Source of the DNA: Anaspis maculata
Lineage: Eukaryota; Arthropoda; Insecta; Coleoptera; Scraptiidae
Assembly (NCBI GenBank): GCA_949128115.1
Contig: OX421967.1
Location: forward strand, 7,740,070 to 7,804,069
Direction: 5' to 3'
Length of the DNA stretch: 64,000 nucleotides
Shown here: one piece after another, positions 33,737 to 45,020 of the stretch
How positions within the stretch are numbered: position 1 is the stretch's first letter
Layout: every line of letters begins with the position of its first letter
Notes under the pieces: model-generated
Databases searched by the model: none
What the model was told of the DNA's origin: nothing
Seen by the model: the letters and a program-made list of their open reading frames with translations, nothing else
Translations under genes and position numbers: made by a program

Positions 33737-34160
33737 TTACTCAAGCCTAGTAAGAGAGATGGGCTGTTTCCTCAAGAACATTGCTGGAGTCAGGGCTACT
33801 GTTTCATTCGAGTCGTCCGACATGTAGGTTATGGGCCCCGAATTGGCTACAGCTTCACAGTCGCGAATTAGGGTGAGCAAATCTTCATAGTTGAGAAGAG
33901 CACGACCAAGAACTCTGCGAAGTAGGGATTTTAGAGTCTGTATCAGTCGTTCCCAAAACCCACCCCACCAAGGAGCTCTGGAAGGATTAAAACGCCACAC
34001 GATGCGTTGTCTAGACGTTTCTTTGATCATCTTCTCCTACTGTAACCCTCCGAACGCATTTTCGGCCCCTACGAAATATGTTCCATCATCGCTGTATATA
34101 GTCTTTGGTCTACCATGTCTCGCGATAAACCGGCGGAGAGCCTGCATGGAGCTAGCAGCT
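33737..34160 (-). pseudogene. BEL/Pao retrotransposon integrase fragment
   Basis: The minus-strand frame reads ALRRFIARHGRPKTIYSDDG, then FVGAENAFGG, and after a TAG continues with WRFNPSRAPWWGGFWERL, LRRVLGR and LTPAMFLR. These are hallmark strings of the BEL/Pao integrase core: the second catalytic aspartate is in SDDG and the glutamate in GFWER, with the family NPP.APWWGG.WER signature beside it. The upstream part with the HHCC zinc region and first aspartate is not recognised, and no RT or LTR is present. The stop codon between the two parts and the truncation at 34160, exactly where the segmental duplication unit begins, mark it as a dead fragment. Confidence 0.8.
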
Positions 34161-35283
34161 TATATTCTAGTTCGGAAGGACTGCCCCTCAAAGCCAAGCC
34201 TGATGCATCTGTTCTGAAAACAAGGTGGTTATCTTCTAGAAATTGTGAAAGGAACGATTGGATTGGAGCAGAACTTAGTGACTCGAAAGCTATTTGAAAT
34301 AGCTCTTTTCATTCGAACTTGATAAAATTTTTTTTGAAGGTTAAAGTTGCCGCGCCCTGTGCGAATTGTTTGATAAACTCTTGATGATAGTATGCGAATG
34401 CGAAGAAAAACGCCATGTTTCTAGTGCATCTCGAGGTATTGGTTATATTTCCATGACAATAACGTTCTCAGGGCCAGGTGAAATTTCTGGTTCTGAGATG
34501 ACCTGCCCCAAAGAAAACTTTTCTTCTCGCAAAGCTCATACCTTCTTACCTTGGTTCAGCTCCAAATTTACCTTTCTCAACCTGTACAATATCTCGAGTG
34601 AATTGTATTGTCCAAATCTATTTATTTCATTCAAGTGGCTGGAACAACGTGTATGATTCAATTCCGACATCTCAATGTCCGTCGCTCTCGCCAACTTTTT
34701 GAGGCTCATCTTGATCCTCATTGGCAGGCTGGTTATTTGAAATTGTACCCGGTCTGTAGTGAAATCTGTATATTTTATGAATTTCCCGTTAAAGTGTATC
34801 TGATGGTAACCTTACGATAGATCCAAATAAGTGAAATATTTACATTGCTCCCCCTGATAAATGAAGAATCATTCATTATTCCGATTTCAGTGTCTCGGAA
34901 ACTTCCTTGAATAGCTCTGTTCATCTGAACCCGATACCATTCATAGAAAAATGGAGGTTGCCGCGATGTTATTCATGAATGGTTTGCGGATGGTTTGATG
35001 AATTTCCGATAATAGTTTCCGAACACGAGAAAACTCTTTGCTTCTGGTGCATCTTGCGGTATCGGGTGATTTCACATGTCGCAACTTCTTCAGGGCCAGG
35101 TAGAGTTTCTTGTTCTGAGATGACATGTCTCGAGTACAACATTGGCATGTTAAAGTAGGAAAATTATGCCAAAAGTGGGGATGAATAATTTTCATACTTA
35201 TAGAAACACCATCCCTTGCCACTGAGTCAAGTTTTTCTACAGGAACGTTGTGAATAAGAAAATTTGAAGGAACAAAATCACTT

Positions 35284-35289
35284 TTTATT
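35284..35289 (-). promoter_or_regulatory. Candidate polyadenylation signal of Gr copy 2
   Basis: AATAAA on the minus strand, ~270 bases past the stop. The equivalent signal is kept at 52370-52375 beside copy 3. Confidence 0.4.
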
Positions 35290-35557
35290 GCCGTGTAATC
35301 ATCATATTAGTAGTTTTTGATTATCCATGGAATACCAGTTTCTTTTACAAAAATCGGCTGACAATACCTGATTTTGTTTTTTTTTGCAAGGTGATTGAGC
35401 TAAGATATAAACTTTCTCGAGGCGAGCAAGCTCTCCCTCCGCTCTAGTATAGGGATGTTATGCGATAAAACTGTGATGGACATTGGACATCCTTCGATCG
35501 TACAGTTCCGAACAATGAACATGTACCGACAGCCTTCAAAATTGCAGCTCATTGTCA

Positions 35558-36866
35558 CTAATACAGTTGGATGATGACTATGGCGTACGTGGTCATGGTG
35601 GCTGCGATGCCCAGCAAGGTGCCGCGATCGATTTCGAAGAAACCCGCAGCGGTGAATGGAACCAGTTTGCAGTGTTGCATCAGCAACCGCACATCTTTGT
35701 CTTCGGCACATCCGGCCGGAAGCGACGCATGCAATTTGTAGCACAACACGGCCGTTCTTAGCTTCCCACTTTTCACAAAATCCAGAGACAGTACAATCAT
35801 CGTCGTGAAGATCTGCTGGAAAAAAACGGAACTGTTTGATCCGATTATTTGTTCAATGTTAACCACTGTTGCCAACTCCACATAGAGAATCTCATTTCAG
35901 ACCCAAGCTTTTCAGATGAATCGCGAATATCAACACCAAAGATTGGGTGGCTTGGTGCATGTGGTGTTGGCTGGTACCGACAGTGATCTGGACTGATTGA
36001 AAGTGACTTACCAAAGTGAAGATGGCTCTCGGGATGTGCGTGGCCAGCACTATCCCTCTATGCAATGACGTTTGCAAGGAGAACGATACCAGAACCAGGA
36101 GCACCGTGACCGTCCTGGCCACGAGCATGAGCAGGAACCAGCCGAAAACTTGATTGAAAGCCGAAACGGTTTGCGCAAGCGTCAAATACGTTCTGGTGAT
36201 TTTTTGTACGGTGTTCAACCCTTTCGCCTCCAGGAGATTGTTGAGCTGTTCGTATCTGGTCTTGAACGCCATTGCAGTGTTGAACACCAGCAAGCAAGAG
36301 CAGAGTTGCAAATACAAGCATACATCGCGAACGAGTGTGTACTGTAGATAAATATTCATGTCAACCACCGATGCGTACTTGAATATGAACACGATATTGA
36401 CGAGGTACGCCAAAAACGCAACGTGGTACACGATCAGTTGAACGTTGATCCTGTTCCAAACGCTAGGCTTGGTGAAAGACATTGTTCTGTCGATCGCTTG
36501 AAAAGCGTTGTTGAGGTTCGTCCACTGCTGTCGGTTGAACAACATTGAACTCAGAGATATGGCCAGGATCGAGAACAACCCCGCGAGCTCGCTGGAGGTC
36601 CCGACAACGATCGCCAGTTCGTCGTTTGTGCGATCGTCGGCTTCAGCTGTCTCATCTTTTGAACTCAAGATGATGAGTTGGAGCACTAGGACCTGATTGT
36701 GGATCGCTACGATCAGCAAGATGACGGATTGCGCTATCGCTCGGAATTTGGAGTGTTCAACTGCACATGTTTCAAAGTTGTAAGCGGGGACAAGCCCAAT
36801 GATTCTGCCCAAGTTGTAGATAGGAATCAGTGAACGTATCCCATTCCTTGAACTCTTCGACTTCAT
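35558..36866 (-). CDS. Gustatory receptor-type chemoreceptor, copy 2 (two exons)
   Basis: Insect Gr-type seven-transmembrane receptor. Exon 1 is 36866 down to 36012 (285 codons, ATG at 36866), the intron is 36011-35816 (196 bases, donor TTTG|GTAAGT), and exon 2 is 35815-35558; total about 370 residues. The acceptor reads TTTTTTCCAGCAG, so splicing may use either AG three bases apart (start at 35815 or 35812). The C-terminus TYAIVIIQLY matches the family TYhhhhhQF motif. Hydrophobic segments lie near residues 43-65, 80-105, 140-165, 170-200, 235-262, 270-300 and 345-368. The N-terminal NLGRIIGLVPAYNFETCAVEH aligns with copy 1. The C-terminus is one residue shorter than copy 3 because CAG has become TAG. 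About 96% identical to copy 3 in exon 1. Probably expressed in sensory neurons; ligand unknown. Confidence 0.9.
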
Positions 36867-37492
36867 TGTTTGGAAATGACTGCGGTTAGGATCGAGGTAG
36901 CATTAAAAATTCAATATGCATCGGTCGACAGTGCAATGTGTACCTTTCAGATGACGACTGCTTGATTGGATAATATCGAGGGTGATACATATTTTGTGAG
37001 TGATGTAAAAAAAAATACAAGCGTGAATAAAAGCGGACAGATTCGTATCATGTCCATTTTGTGCTTCGAACTATTACACATGAATAAATAAATACGCACG
37101 TAGGCGTAGGTGCACATGTTGCAATATGGCATGCAAACTGAAATTTCTCTGGGTCTTTCGATTGTTACGTCCATACTCGGATTGGAGGAGGCTCTGCTGT
37201 GCATACTGTGTATACGATTTTGGCCTCTTTATCGAAAGATTGGCTTGCAACGATTACCGACTATCATCGCACAGATAATTATTTTGTCTCACTTTTGAAC
37301 CGCAAAGTAGGCGCAAAAGTTGGAACAATGTTCATCCTTCGCTGTTCCATTCCAACCAGCAGCCCCAAAAAACTTCACACTTATTCATAGAATGACAACT
37401 TCCATTGACCTTGTGGTGTGTGAAGTTTATCCAGGAAGATTTGAAGCCTGGGTGACTGGTCTTCCTCCCGTTGTGCAGACAGACAAGACCTT

Positions 37493-37731
37493 TGTGGTGC
37501 CCCATTATTAACCACTTAATAACTACACAAACTGCGTGTAACGCACTTTCGCGATGTAGATATTTTACCTACTCAGCGAATATAGGGACTAGGCAAAGGA
37601 GCAGAGCAACGCCCGGTGCAAGTATAATAAGCGAATAACAGTTCAGAGTTAGTGGACTTGTATTATCGACTCCGATAAATAAACATGTAATTAACCGTCT
37701 CCGTCTTCGACTACATCCGCTTGAGCCACCA
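37493..37731 (+). repeat. Putative 5' LTR of a Gypsy element
   Basis: The sequence changes at the end of the duplication unit, at TGTGGTGCCC. It contains an AATAAA (37678-37683) and ends just before TGGCGACCAGGCAG, which begins with the TGG expected of a tRNA primer binding site. No 3' LTR copy is found in the window, so the LTR limits are inferred only. Confidence 0.35.
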
Positions 37732-37749
37732 TGGCGACCAGGCAGAGTA
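37732..37749 (+). other. Putative primer binding site of the Gypsy element
   Basis: TGGCGACCAGGCAG could pair with a tRNA 3' end (ending TGGTCGCCA). Position and the TGG start fit. Weak support without the second LTR. Confidence 0.3.
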
Positions 37750-37926
37750 ATCTGCCGAAAGTACAGTGCCAATTCCAAAGTTGGGCACCGAAAATACTTT
37801 GGAGCAAGTGAGGCCTAAGGCCACCAAAATAACACTACGAGAACTAGCCACGTTTCCAAAGCACCGCTAATAAAAACAGCAAGCAGCAAGCAGGAAGCAG
37901 GAACAGCAGCCATCATTTCCTAGAGG

Positions 37927-38022
37927 CGAGACAACCAGACCAAAATGAAGAGTCTATTGTCAAATGCAGCAGCCAACATCTGATGTCCTAGACAACCAGA
38001 CCAAAATGAAGAGTCTATTGTT
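37927..38022. repeat. Direct repeat, 32 bp twice
   Basis: The string beginning AGACAACCAGACCAAAATGA and ending GAGTCTATTGT occurs at 37927-37958 and 37991-38022, 64 bases apart. It lies in the leader region of the Gypsy relic. Confidence 0.7.
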
Positions 38023-38459
38023 CTAATGTACCTACACCTGGTAAACGGAGCACATTCCAACCCATGCAGAAACGCTGCATAATCAAGGTCGAGGATGCAA
38101 CGACCCGACAGCATAAAAACAACAAAGTGAGTACAAAATCACACAGTATTATGCGAATGGCTTGCCGCAAAATTAACGCGAAAATGCCATTTGAAACGGA
38201 GACGATATTCGAGCAAAAAATAAAACTAAATAAAACTTTTTGTAATGTTTCCATGGAATGTCTGATGCAACTTCATTTAGACACGTGTTTGAAGAAGTAA
38301 ATGTTTTTAGGCGAAATTTGGAAAACGATAACCAAGAGCGTAGAGCAAATTTGCGTGTGATTCAAGACAAGTCAAGTTATCTAGACAGGATAAAGGAAGA
38401 GTTTTAAGCAACTAAGGAATTATTCATCTCATAGCGAAGAATTGTTCAACACAGCGAAA

Positions 38460-39370
38460 GAGTACGCAAAGCGTATTGAAGGTGGAATTGAAACTATTGC
38501 AAATACATTAAACTCGAGATTCGAAGCTATAAAAGAAAATAGAACTGTCAATATAGTGTGAGACGCAGCACAATTTTTGAACTTATGTGCCAATAGTTTG
38601 AAAAGTCCTTACGATGGGGAACCAGATAAACTGAGAACATTTATCGACTCGATGGATCTGATTGAGGCATATCAAACTGGCCATGAGGCACTGGCACTAT
38701 CGTTTGTCAAGACAAGGTTGACAGGTAGGGCCAGAACCTATATCACGGATGAAAATTCAATAGAAAGGGTAGTTGACAAGCTTAAAGCTGTAATAAAACA
38801 GAAAGTATAGACTTGGTAAGAGCCAAGCTGGTAAGCTTTGATCAGAGACACAAAACGGCCGAGGTTTATGCGAAAGAAATATAATTACTTGCAGAGAAAC
38901 TCGAAAATGCATATTTGACCGATGGAGTACCAGAAAATGTGGCCGAAAAATATACTATAACGGAAACGAAGCAAGCAATGTTGAAAAATGCGATGCCTTC
39001 AGCAAAATTGCTTGTTAAAGCCTCAAAACCCCAAACGATTCAAGAACTTATGACGGATTTTATAGATGCTAACAAAGCAACAGAGCTTCTGCAAGTTATT
39101 TATCACCGGAATAACAATTATACACAACAACGAGGAAACCGCGGATTCAGACATTATCGTGGCAGCGGCAATTATTATCAAAATGATAATTCAAACACTC
39201 GTTTTCAGGTAAATTTTCAAAGTAATCCATCGAGAAATGCAAATCGGTCCAATTACTCGAATAATAATCGCGACGATTACAGAGGTCAAAGTAGGAATAG
39301 GACAACGCGAGGAAACACCCGCAATGTCAGGTGTTCACAATCGGGAAACAAGACAGGTCCCCAGAGTTAG
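38460..39370 (+). pseudogene. Gypsy gag (broken)
   Basis: Reading begins in a coiled-coil-like stretch (EYAKRIEGGIETIANTL) around 38460, meets a stop, then continues with the capsid-like FLNLCANSLKSPYDGE, RTFIDSMDLIEAY and LTGRARTYI. After a stop and shift near 38806 it resumes as LVRAKLVSFDQRHKTAEVYA (stop at 38881) and VPENVAEKYTITETKQAML, and ends at 39370 in an Asn/Arg/Gly-rich basic tail (RGNRGFRHYRGSGNYYQ). The basic tail without a CCHC knuckle resembles gags of the 17.6/297-type Gypsy group. At least three breaks make it non-functional. It is followed after 48 bases by the protease frame. Confidence 0.75.
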
Positions 39371-39418
39371 GGAAGACCAAGACAACGAACAGTAATTGTT
39401 TTTTGTTCCAACCTGGTT

Positions 39419-39823
39419 ATGGAGAGTTTTATCAATTTATACACGGATATGACGAAAAGGAACGTGATTACTTTAATGCTGGACAGCGGTGCCGACACAT
39501 CTGTTTTTGAACGGGAGAAAATTGATCTCAAACTAATATTTTATCCACATAGAAACGCAGAAATCAAAGGAGTAACGGACGGAGTTTTAAAGACGTTAGG
39601 GACTACGGAAACAACACTTTTTAACGAGAAATTTAAAATCAATCATGGCTTCCATAGAGTAAAAGATGATTTTCCAGTTCCATCTGATGGGATATTGGGG
39701 TTGGATTTTATGGAAAAATCTAAATGCATTTTGGACTACGACAGATCAATGTTAATTCTAAATTTAGGAAATGAAATTCACGAAATTCCAATAAATAAGT
39801 TGGTACAGCAAAATACGTTATAA
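39419..39823 (+). pseudogene. Gypsy retropepsin segment
   Basis: A 134-codon frame with the aspartic protease active-site triad LMLDSGADTS (about residues 20-30) and the distal GILGLDFMEKSKC (about 90-102). This is the normal start of Gypsy pol. The frame itself is intact but ends at 39823, and the following link to the RT is broken. Confidence 0.8.
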
Positions 39824-39852
39824 CTCCTCGACGTTGCCAAATTGTTGAAAAG

Positions 39853-41095
39853 GTGAGAACTGATAACTTGAATTCTGAGTCAGTAATTGACGCGACCGAA
39901 ATTGCAGGAGGTGTGCATGTGACACGCACCATAATTTCTCCTAACGACGTGGAAATTTTTATTGTCAACACTTCAAATAAAACAATTCTTATTATTAATC
40001 CAAAGCTGCTGACAATGCGTCCGCTTTCAAAATTTCACATAAGTTGCGTAAAAACGATGAATCAGAACCCACGTTTCAAGACAATTTGATCAAAATTTGA
40101 AAAAGATATGCCGCTTCATGTTCAAGATAAATTATTTGCCTTTTTGCGAGGAATTTTTAGATATTTTTGCTTTAGAGGAGGATATATAACACACAACAAC
40201 TTTTACGAACAGAAACTTACGTTGACAGATAAAAGACCCGTCTACATAAAACCATACAGACTGCCACAATCGCAAAAAACAAGAAGTGAAAAGGCAGGTA
40301 GGGTAGAATTATTGGAACAAAAAGACTTGATAGAAGCGAGCAGGTTACCTTTCAATTCTCCATTAATACTTGTCCTCAAAAAAAGCGGAAAACCCTAATG
40401 AGAAAAAATGGCGTTTGGTCGTTAATTTTAGACAAATTATTAAAAAACTGGTACAAGATGAATTCTCATAACCAAGAATTGAGGAGATCCTAGATGAATT
40501 AGGTAGGGCCAAATGGTTCTCGGTTATTGACCTGATGGCCGGATTTCATCAAATTCCGTTAGAAGAGAACTGACGAAATTTCACATCTTTTTCTATCGAA
40601 GGTGCTTTATACAGATTCAGAAGATTGCCCTCCGGTTTGAATGTGTCGTGTAACATTTTTTAGCGTATGATGACCATGGCATTTTCGGGTCTACCACTCG
40701 ATGTGGCATTTTTGTACGTTGATGGTCTTATAATCACAGGATGTTCAGAAAGGCATCATTTACAAAATCTCAGAAATTTTTTTGAAGTATATCGGAGTAG
40801 CAATTTAAAGTTAAATCCTGATAAATGTCAACCTTTCAAAAATCAGGTCACATATTTGAGCCATACCATTTCAGACAAAGGAGTCCTACCTGACTCGATG
40901 CAATTGAAAATTTTCCCATTCCAAAAAACGCTGATGAAGCCAAGCGTTTCGTAGCATTCGCTAATTGTTATCGGCGTTTTATAAGAAACTTTGCTGAAAT
41001 AACTTCTCCACTGAATCAGCTTACAAAAAAAGAGTCCCATTCGAATGGACTACGGATCGTAGCAGTGCATTTTTGATTTTGAAAAAGGCCAATAT
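39853..41095 (+). pseudogene. Gypsy reverse transcriptase (broken; YVDD changed to YVDG)
   Basis: After a spacer (39853-40089) with IISPNDVEIF-type pol sequence, the RT runs through KPYRLPQSQ, FNSPLILVLKKSGKP, KWRLVVNFR, the first catalytic box VIDLMAGFHQIPL (about 40525), RFRRLPSGLN and the catalytic box FLYVDGLI (about 40710). The second aspartate of YxDD is replaced by glycine. The connection NPDKCQPFKN..TYLSHTIS and the tether FVAFANCYRRFIRNFAE follow, the latter in another frame. At least three stops and two frameshifts are seen. Together these show a dead Ty3/Gypsy pol in the order protease-RT-RNase H. Confidence 0.8.
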
Positions 41096-41505
41096 TGCAG
41101 TATCCATATTTTTCTGAAACTTTTATACTTTCAACTGACGCCTCAATTATTGCATGTGGCGCAGTTTTGTCACAGAAACACAACAGAAACGATTCACCAA
41201 TCGCATTTGCATGGAAAAAATTTACAAAGGGAGAAGCTGACAAAAGTACCATTGAAAAAGAGTTAACAGCAATTCACTGGGCTGTTGATTATTTCAAACC
41301 ATATGTCTATGGAAAGAGATTTATTGTGAGATCTGATCACCGCCCACTCGTTTATTTATTTTCAATGAAGAATCCTACTTCCAAGCTAACACGTATGCGC
41401 CTTGAATTGGAGGAATACGATTTTGTAATCAATTATATAAAGGACAAAGACAATGTAGGACCTGATGCCTTGTCCAGGGAAGATATTGGAGAACTTGAGT
41501 TTTAA
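41095..41505 (+). pseudogene. Gypsy RNase H segment; integrase missing
   Basis: A 136-codon open stretch containing ILSTDASIIACGAVLSQ, EKELTAIHWAV and RSDHRPLVYL, and ending in the Gypsy hallmark GPDALSRE. The acidic series D-E-D-D can be followed. After the stop, typical inter-domain strings (MTRAQTRK) continue in other frames to about 41830, where a foldback element takes over. No integrase core is found. Confidence 0.8.
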
Positions 41506-41836
41506 ATATCAATGTAGCAAAAATAATGACGCGGGCCCAAACCAGGAAAGAAAAAATTCTTACAGAAACTGACCGATAGGAAAAGGAAACCAGAATAAGT
41601 GAAAATAAAGTTGGATTTTTTGAGGTAACAAACAATAAAGATACCTTAATTTTACCACATCTCAAGTTCAAAGTTTTCGAAAATCGAAAATTCAAAAACT
41701 GGTAGTATGATAATACAGGAATACAATTTACAGTGTGTTGCGAGTTTTGATGAAAAAGTCATTAGTGATAACAAAGCTGAGGCCTTGTTATCCAGGGTGA
41801 AGCCCGGTGATATGTGAAAAGTGAAGCGCGACACAA

Positions 41837-42750
41837 ACTACACCATTTCCAACTGTATTTGCGATAATATCAAATGTATTTCAGATTAGCGATATGTATT
41901 TGAGAGAACACCAATTGTACTTTGAATATGAGAAATGTAGTTTAGAATTTGCCAAATGTATTTTAATTATGAGAAATGTAGTTTAGATTTGGGAAATGTA
42001 GTTTAGAATATGCCAGTTGTATAATTGAATATTCAAATGTAGTTGAGAAAGTACCAAATGAATTTCAGAATAAGGATATGTAGTTCAGAAAACGTGAATT
42101 GTAAGTGAGAAACCGCCAATTGTAGTTGAGAATTTGGAGTTCGTTTTCCTCAACAACGTTTGCTTTTTCATCACTGTTCAACCCTAAAACAAAATATCTG
42201 AATCTGAAATACATTTCATAATATCTCAAATTCATCTCATCTTATCGTAAATACATCTAACGTTTTCGAAAATACAATTGGCAATTTCTCCATTGAATTT
42301 CGTGGATCTGGAATGCATTTATTTTTTTCTAAAATACATTAGGTAATATCTCGAATACAATACAATTTTGAAACATCACTTATACACTAACTATACTAGA
42401 TAAAATTTTTTTGTATCTACCCACCTACTGGAATTCAGTGTTTCATCTACTAAATATTTTTATACAATATCTACATAAACACACAATATTAATTTACTTT
42501 TTAAGTTTGTAATGTTCTTTATTGTTAAGTATTCCTTGTATTTACAGACCATTTATTATAATGGTAGGACGTTATTGTTTACAATAAATATATATTAATC
42601 TAAAATACATTTCATATTTTCTAAAGTAAATCTAAACTTTTCTAAAATGCATTGGCGATTTCTGAACTACATTTGGTTGATCTTAAATACATTTCATATT
42701 TTCTCAAATACATCTGAAGTTTTCTAAACTACAGCTGGAAAAGGTGTAGA
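41837..42750. repeat. Foldback made of ~25 bp minisatellite arrays in opposite orientation
   Basis: From 41837, variants of AAATGTAGTTTAGAATATGCC are repeated to about 42140. From about 42200 to 42750 the same motif runs in reverse (AAATACATTTCATATTTTCT), interrupted by an AT-rich insert at 42395-42600. The ends CTACACCATTTCCAACTGTA and its near mirror TACAGCTGGAAAAGGTGTAG (ending about 42749) are terminal inverted repeats. No coding. Confidence 0.75.
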
Positions 42751-43289
42751 CCCTGTAGTGCGGCGGTGAGTCAAACCTACCTTGCATTGTAGAGCATTCA
42801 GACTTGGCACAGTTGCAGTTCATACCCCAAGCTTTCTCTTGAGAAGTGGAAACAAGGTTGCAACCCCGGGAGACCAGCGGGTTGTCTACCTAACAGGGGT
42901 AGATTTTGAAACCTTAACAAATCGTTTGTTTTGGTGCCTTCTATGGATCAGGATTGGTCTACAACATAGGGTTTCCATCTCCAATTTTCAATAACCCAGT
43001 TATTTTTCAAGATATTCTGGTGAAATTTGGTAGTATCATAGAAAGTGAACTCAGGAAAAGGATGCCGTGTGCTGCCACCGTCCTAGCCTGCTATATTCAA
43101 AAATACGACAGTCAACTGTTTTCCTCCTTATTGCCGCCATCTTGAATTCGCCCACTATTGAATAACTGGAAAATCAATTGGCAATACAAATCATGGTTTT
43201 GAGGAGTAATCCAAATGGAGAAATACTATACCCAGTGAGCAACTTCTCTTCTCTCTCTGGAGTATCTCTGCAGGATACCAATTTTAACG
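42751..43289. other. No recognised gene
   Basis: Two short plus-strand frames near 42780-43145 lack any domain. Nothing else that I can name. Confidence 0.3.
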
Positions 43290-43498
43290 TGTGAAATTTT
43301 ATTCCTGTGTTTGTGTAACTGTTCTACAATGTGTATACGTTCTATTTTGTTATCATTGTTGATTATCTTCATATTTTATTGCTTGTTATTTTTATTTATA
43401 TTTTCTTTTCATTGCTTTTCCTGACATGTTCAATGCCTTTGCGGCCATATATGTACCTTGTACTGAACAAATAAAACAAATCTATCTATCTATCTATC
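43290..43498 (+). mobile_element. 3' end fragment of a CR1/L2-like non-LTR element with (TCTA) tail
   Basis: A T-rich 3' untranslated-like stretch ends in CTGAACAAATAAAACAAA followed by about four TCTA units (43481-43498). The intact element at 57.5 kb ends in the same way (AATAAA plus TCTA repeats). The left limit is approximate, and no coding part is kept. Confidence 0.55.
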
Positions 43499-43887
43499 TT
43501 CAATTGACCAAAAATGAGCTGTTGAACTAATGAACACATTTTCAAGAGTTTCACAGAGCTTTGACGGCCACCATGGTCAGAATGACCATTGGATAGATGA
43601 AGGAGAGTGTTTAAAATCATCCTCTATCTTTTTCAGAGTAGGATACAGAACCATTTTGATTCAAGCTCAGTCTTTCCTGAAATAGTCCGAAAATATTCAG
43701 AAAAAATAGGTAGTTCACTATAAAATTTCATACTTTTTAATAGCCGAGATTATAGTCAATTGGGAAGGATTTGCTCACTCTGGGAATGGTTATTTTTGCA
43801 TTAAGATCATTGCCTATGACCATTATCACTAGTACAGTTCAATTCCTTACTTATACAATAATGAGTGACTTCAATATGGCGGCTATA

Positions 43888-44275
43888 AGAAGAAAACCAG
43901 TAAACTGTTTGATCCGATTATTTCTTTCATGTGAACCACTGTTGCCAACTCCACATAGAGAATCTCGTTTTGGACCCTAGCTCTTCAGATGAATCGCGAA
44001 TATCAACACTCAAGATTTAGTGATTTGGTGCATGTGGAGTTGGCTGCTACCGACAGTGATCTGGACTGATTGAAAGTGACTTACCAAAGTATAGATAATT
44101 ATTCTGTCTCACTTTTGAACCGCAAAGTAGGCGCAAAAGTTGGAACAATGTCATCCTTCGCTGTTCCATTCCAACCAGCAGCCCCAAAAAATTCACACTC
44201 ATTCATAGAATGACAGCTTCCATTTACGTTGTGGAATTTTTTGATCCTTCAAGATGACAAATCAAATTGTCATCA
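43888..44275 (-). pseudogene. Gr gene relic: intron and 5' flank only
   Basis: 43888-44089 matches the 196-base intron of Gr copies 2 and 3, from within a few bases of the splice acceptor to six bases past the donor (GACTTACCAAAGT). It then jumps directly to sequence found ~400 bases upstream of those genes (ATAATTATTCTGTCTCACTTTTGAACCGCAAAGTAGG...), which continues to about 44275. Both exons are absent: exon 2 is missing on the left and all but the last six bases of exon 1 is deleted. It is a dead fragment of a third duplicate. Confidence 0.8.
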
Positions 44276-44394
44276 TAGTCTACAGAAACTGCCACTGTCT
44301 AATTATAAAACCCATCCAATGTAACAATCGAATCGATTCGATTCAATTGAATCGACCTGCGAATAATCGATGCTTCCGTTGAACAACTATTCTT

Positions 44395-45020
44395 ATCAAC
44401 AGCCCTACAAACTACCTCACTTGCAAAATACGGAAATTCATGAAAATCTTGTCAAATTATTGGCAGATGAAGTGATCCAAGAGTCGGATTCATAACGGTC
44501 AAATGCTCTTCCAGAAGTAAGTACATGAGATTCGAACAAGAATGAGAACAGGAGATGGCCAACAGTCATCAATTATTATCGATGCCTTAACTGATCAGTA
44601 ATGATTGACATTCTCCACTGCCGAGTATCGATGCGGCTTTCGATTCTTTAGAAGGAGCAATGTATTTCACTCATTTGGATCTATCGTAGGGGTACCACCA
44701 AATAGACTTGAACAAAGAATTCAGGAAATATACAGCTTTAATTACAAACTGGTGATGATTTGAGATAATCCGCTTGCCATGAAGATGCTTGCTTGCTTGT
44801 TTGGATAGAGGTTAGTCGTGAAAAGTTAGTGAGAGCAATGGACATTGCGATGTCAAAATTGAATTGTTATTGTTAATTTATGAACAATGTTTTTTCTAAA
44901 AGAACCGTCGACTTTGTTCATAAGATGAATAACTGTGGAAAGGTTTCCACTGACGGAACGAATGACTTTTCAAATGAAAAGTACATACTAGAAGGTGTTA
45001 GTTTTCTTCAGAAATAGAAG
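44395..45020 (+). pseudogene. Second Gypsy-type RT relic, heavily decayed
   Basis: Frame-hopping translation gives YKLPHLQNTEIHENLVKLLA, then EVIQES, RRWPTVINYYRCLN, LEGAMYFTHLDLS, GYHQIDLNKEFRKYTA and, after further shifts, RAMDIAMSKLN and VHKMNNCGKVST. This is the order of the Gypsy RT from the fingers through the first catalytic aspartate (THLDLS) to the thumb. The YVDD position reads as FMNN. Numerous stops and shifts; no RNase H found. It differs from the 38-41 kb element, so it is a separate insertion. Confidence 0.65.

Larger units (their letters stand above)
34161..37492 (-). repeat. Segmental duplication unit A (with Gr copy 2)
   Basis: From TATATTC.AGTTCG at 34161 to the TGTGCAGACAGACAAGA string near 37490, this stretch has a ~96% similar counterpart at 51474-54578, plus a shorter copy of its left part at 47979-48877 and a gapped copy at 43888-44275. 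It contains the receptor gene, its 3' flank and ~600 bases of 5' flank. The left part (34366-34850) also has open frames, but nearly all differences between copies change the amino acid, so I do not call a second gene. Confidence 0.85.

Noticed and set aside
34366..34850. Possible second gene beside the Gr copies (frames repeated at 34.4, 48.2 and 51.5 kb on both strands)
   Set aside because: Differences between copies are mostly amino-acid changing and frames are open on both strands, so the similarity is that of duplicated non-coding DNA.
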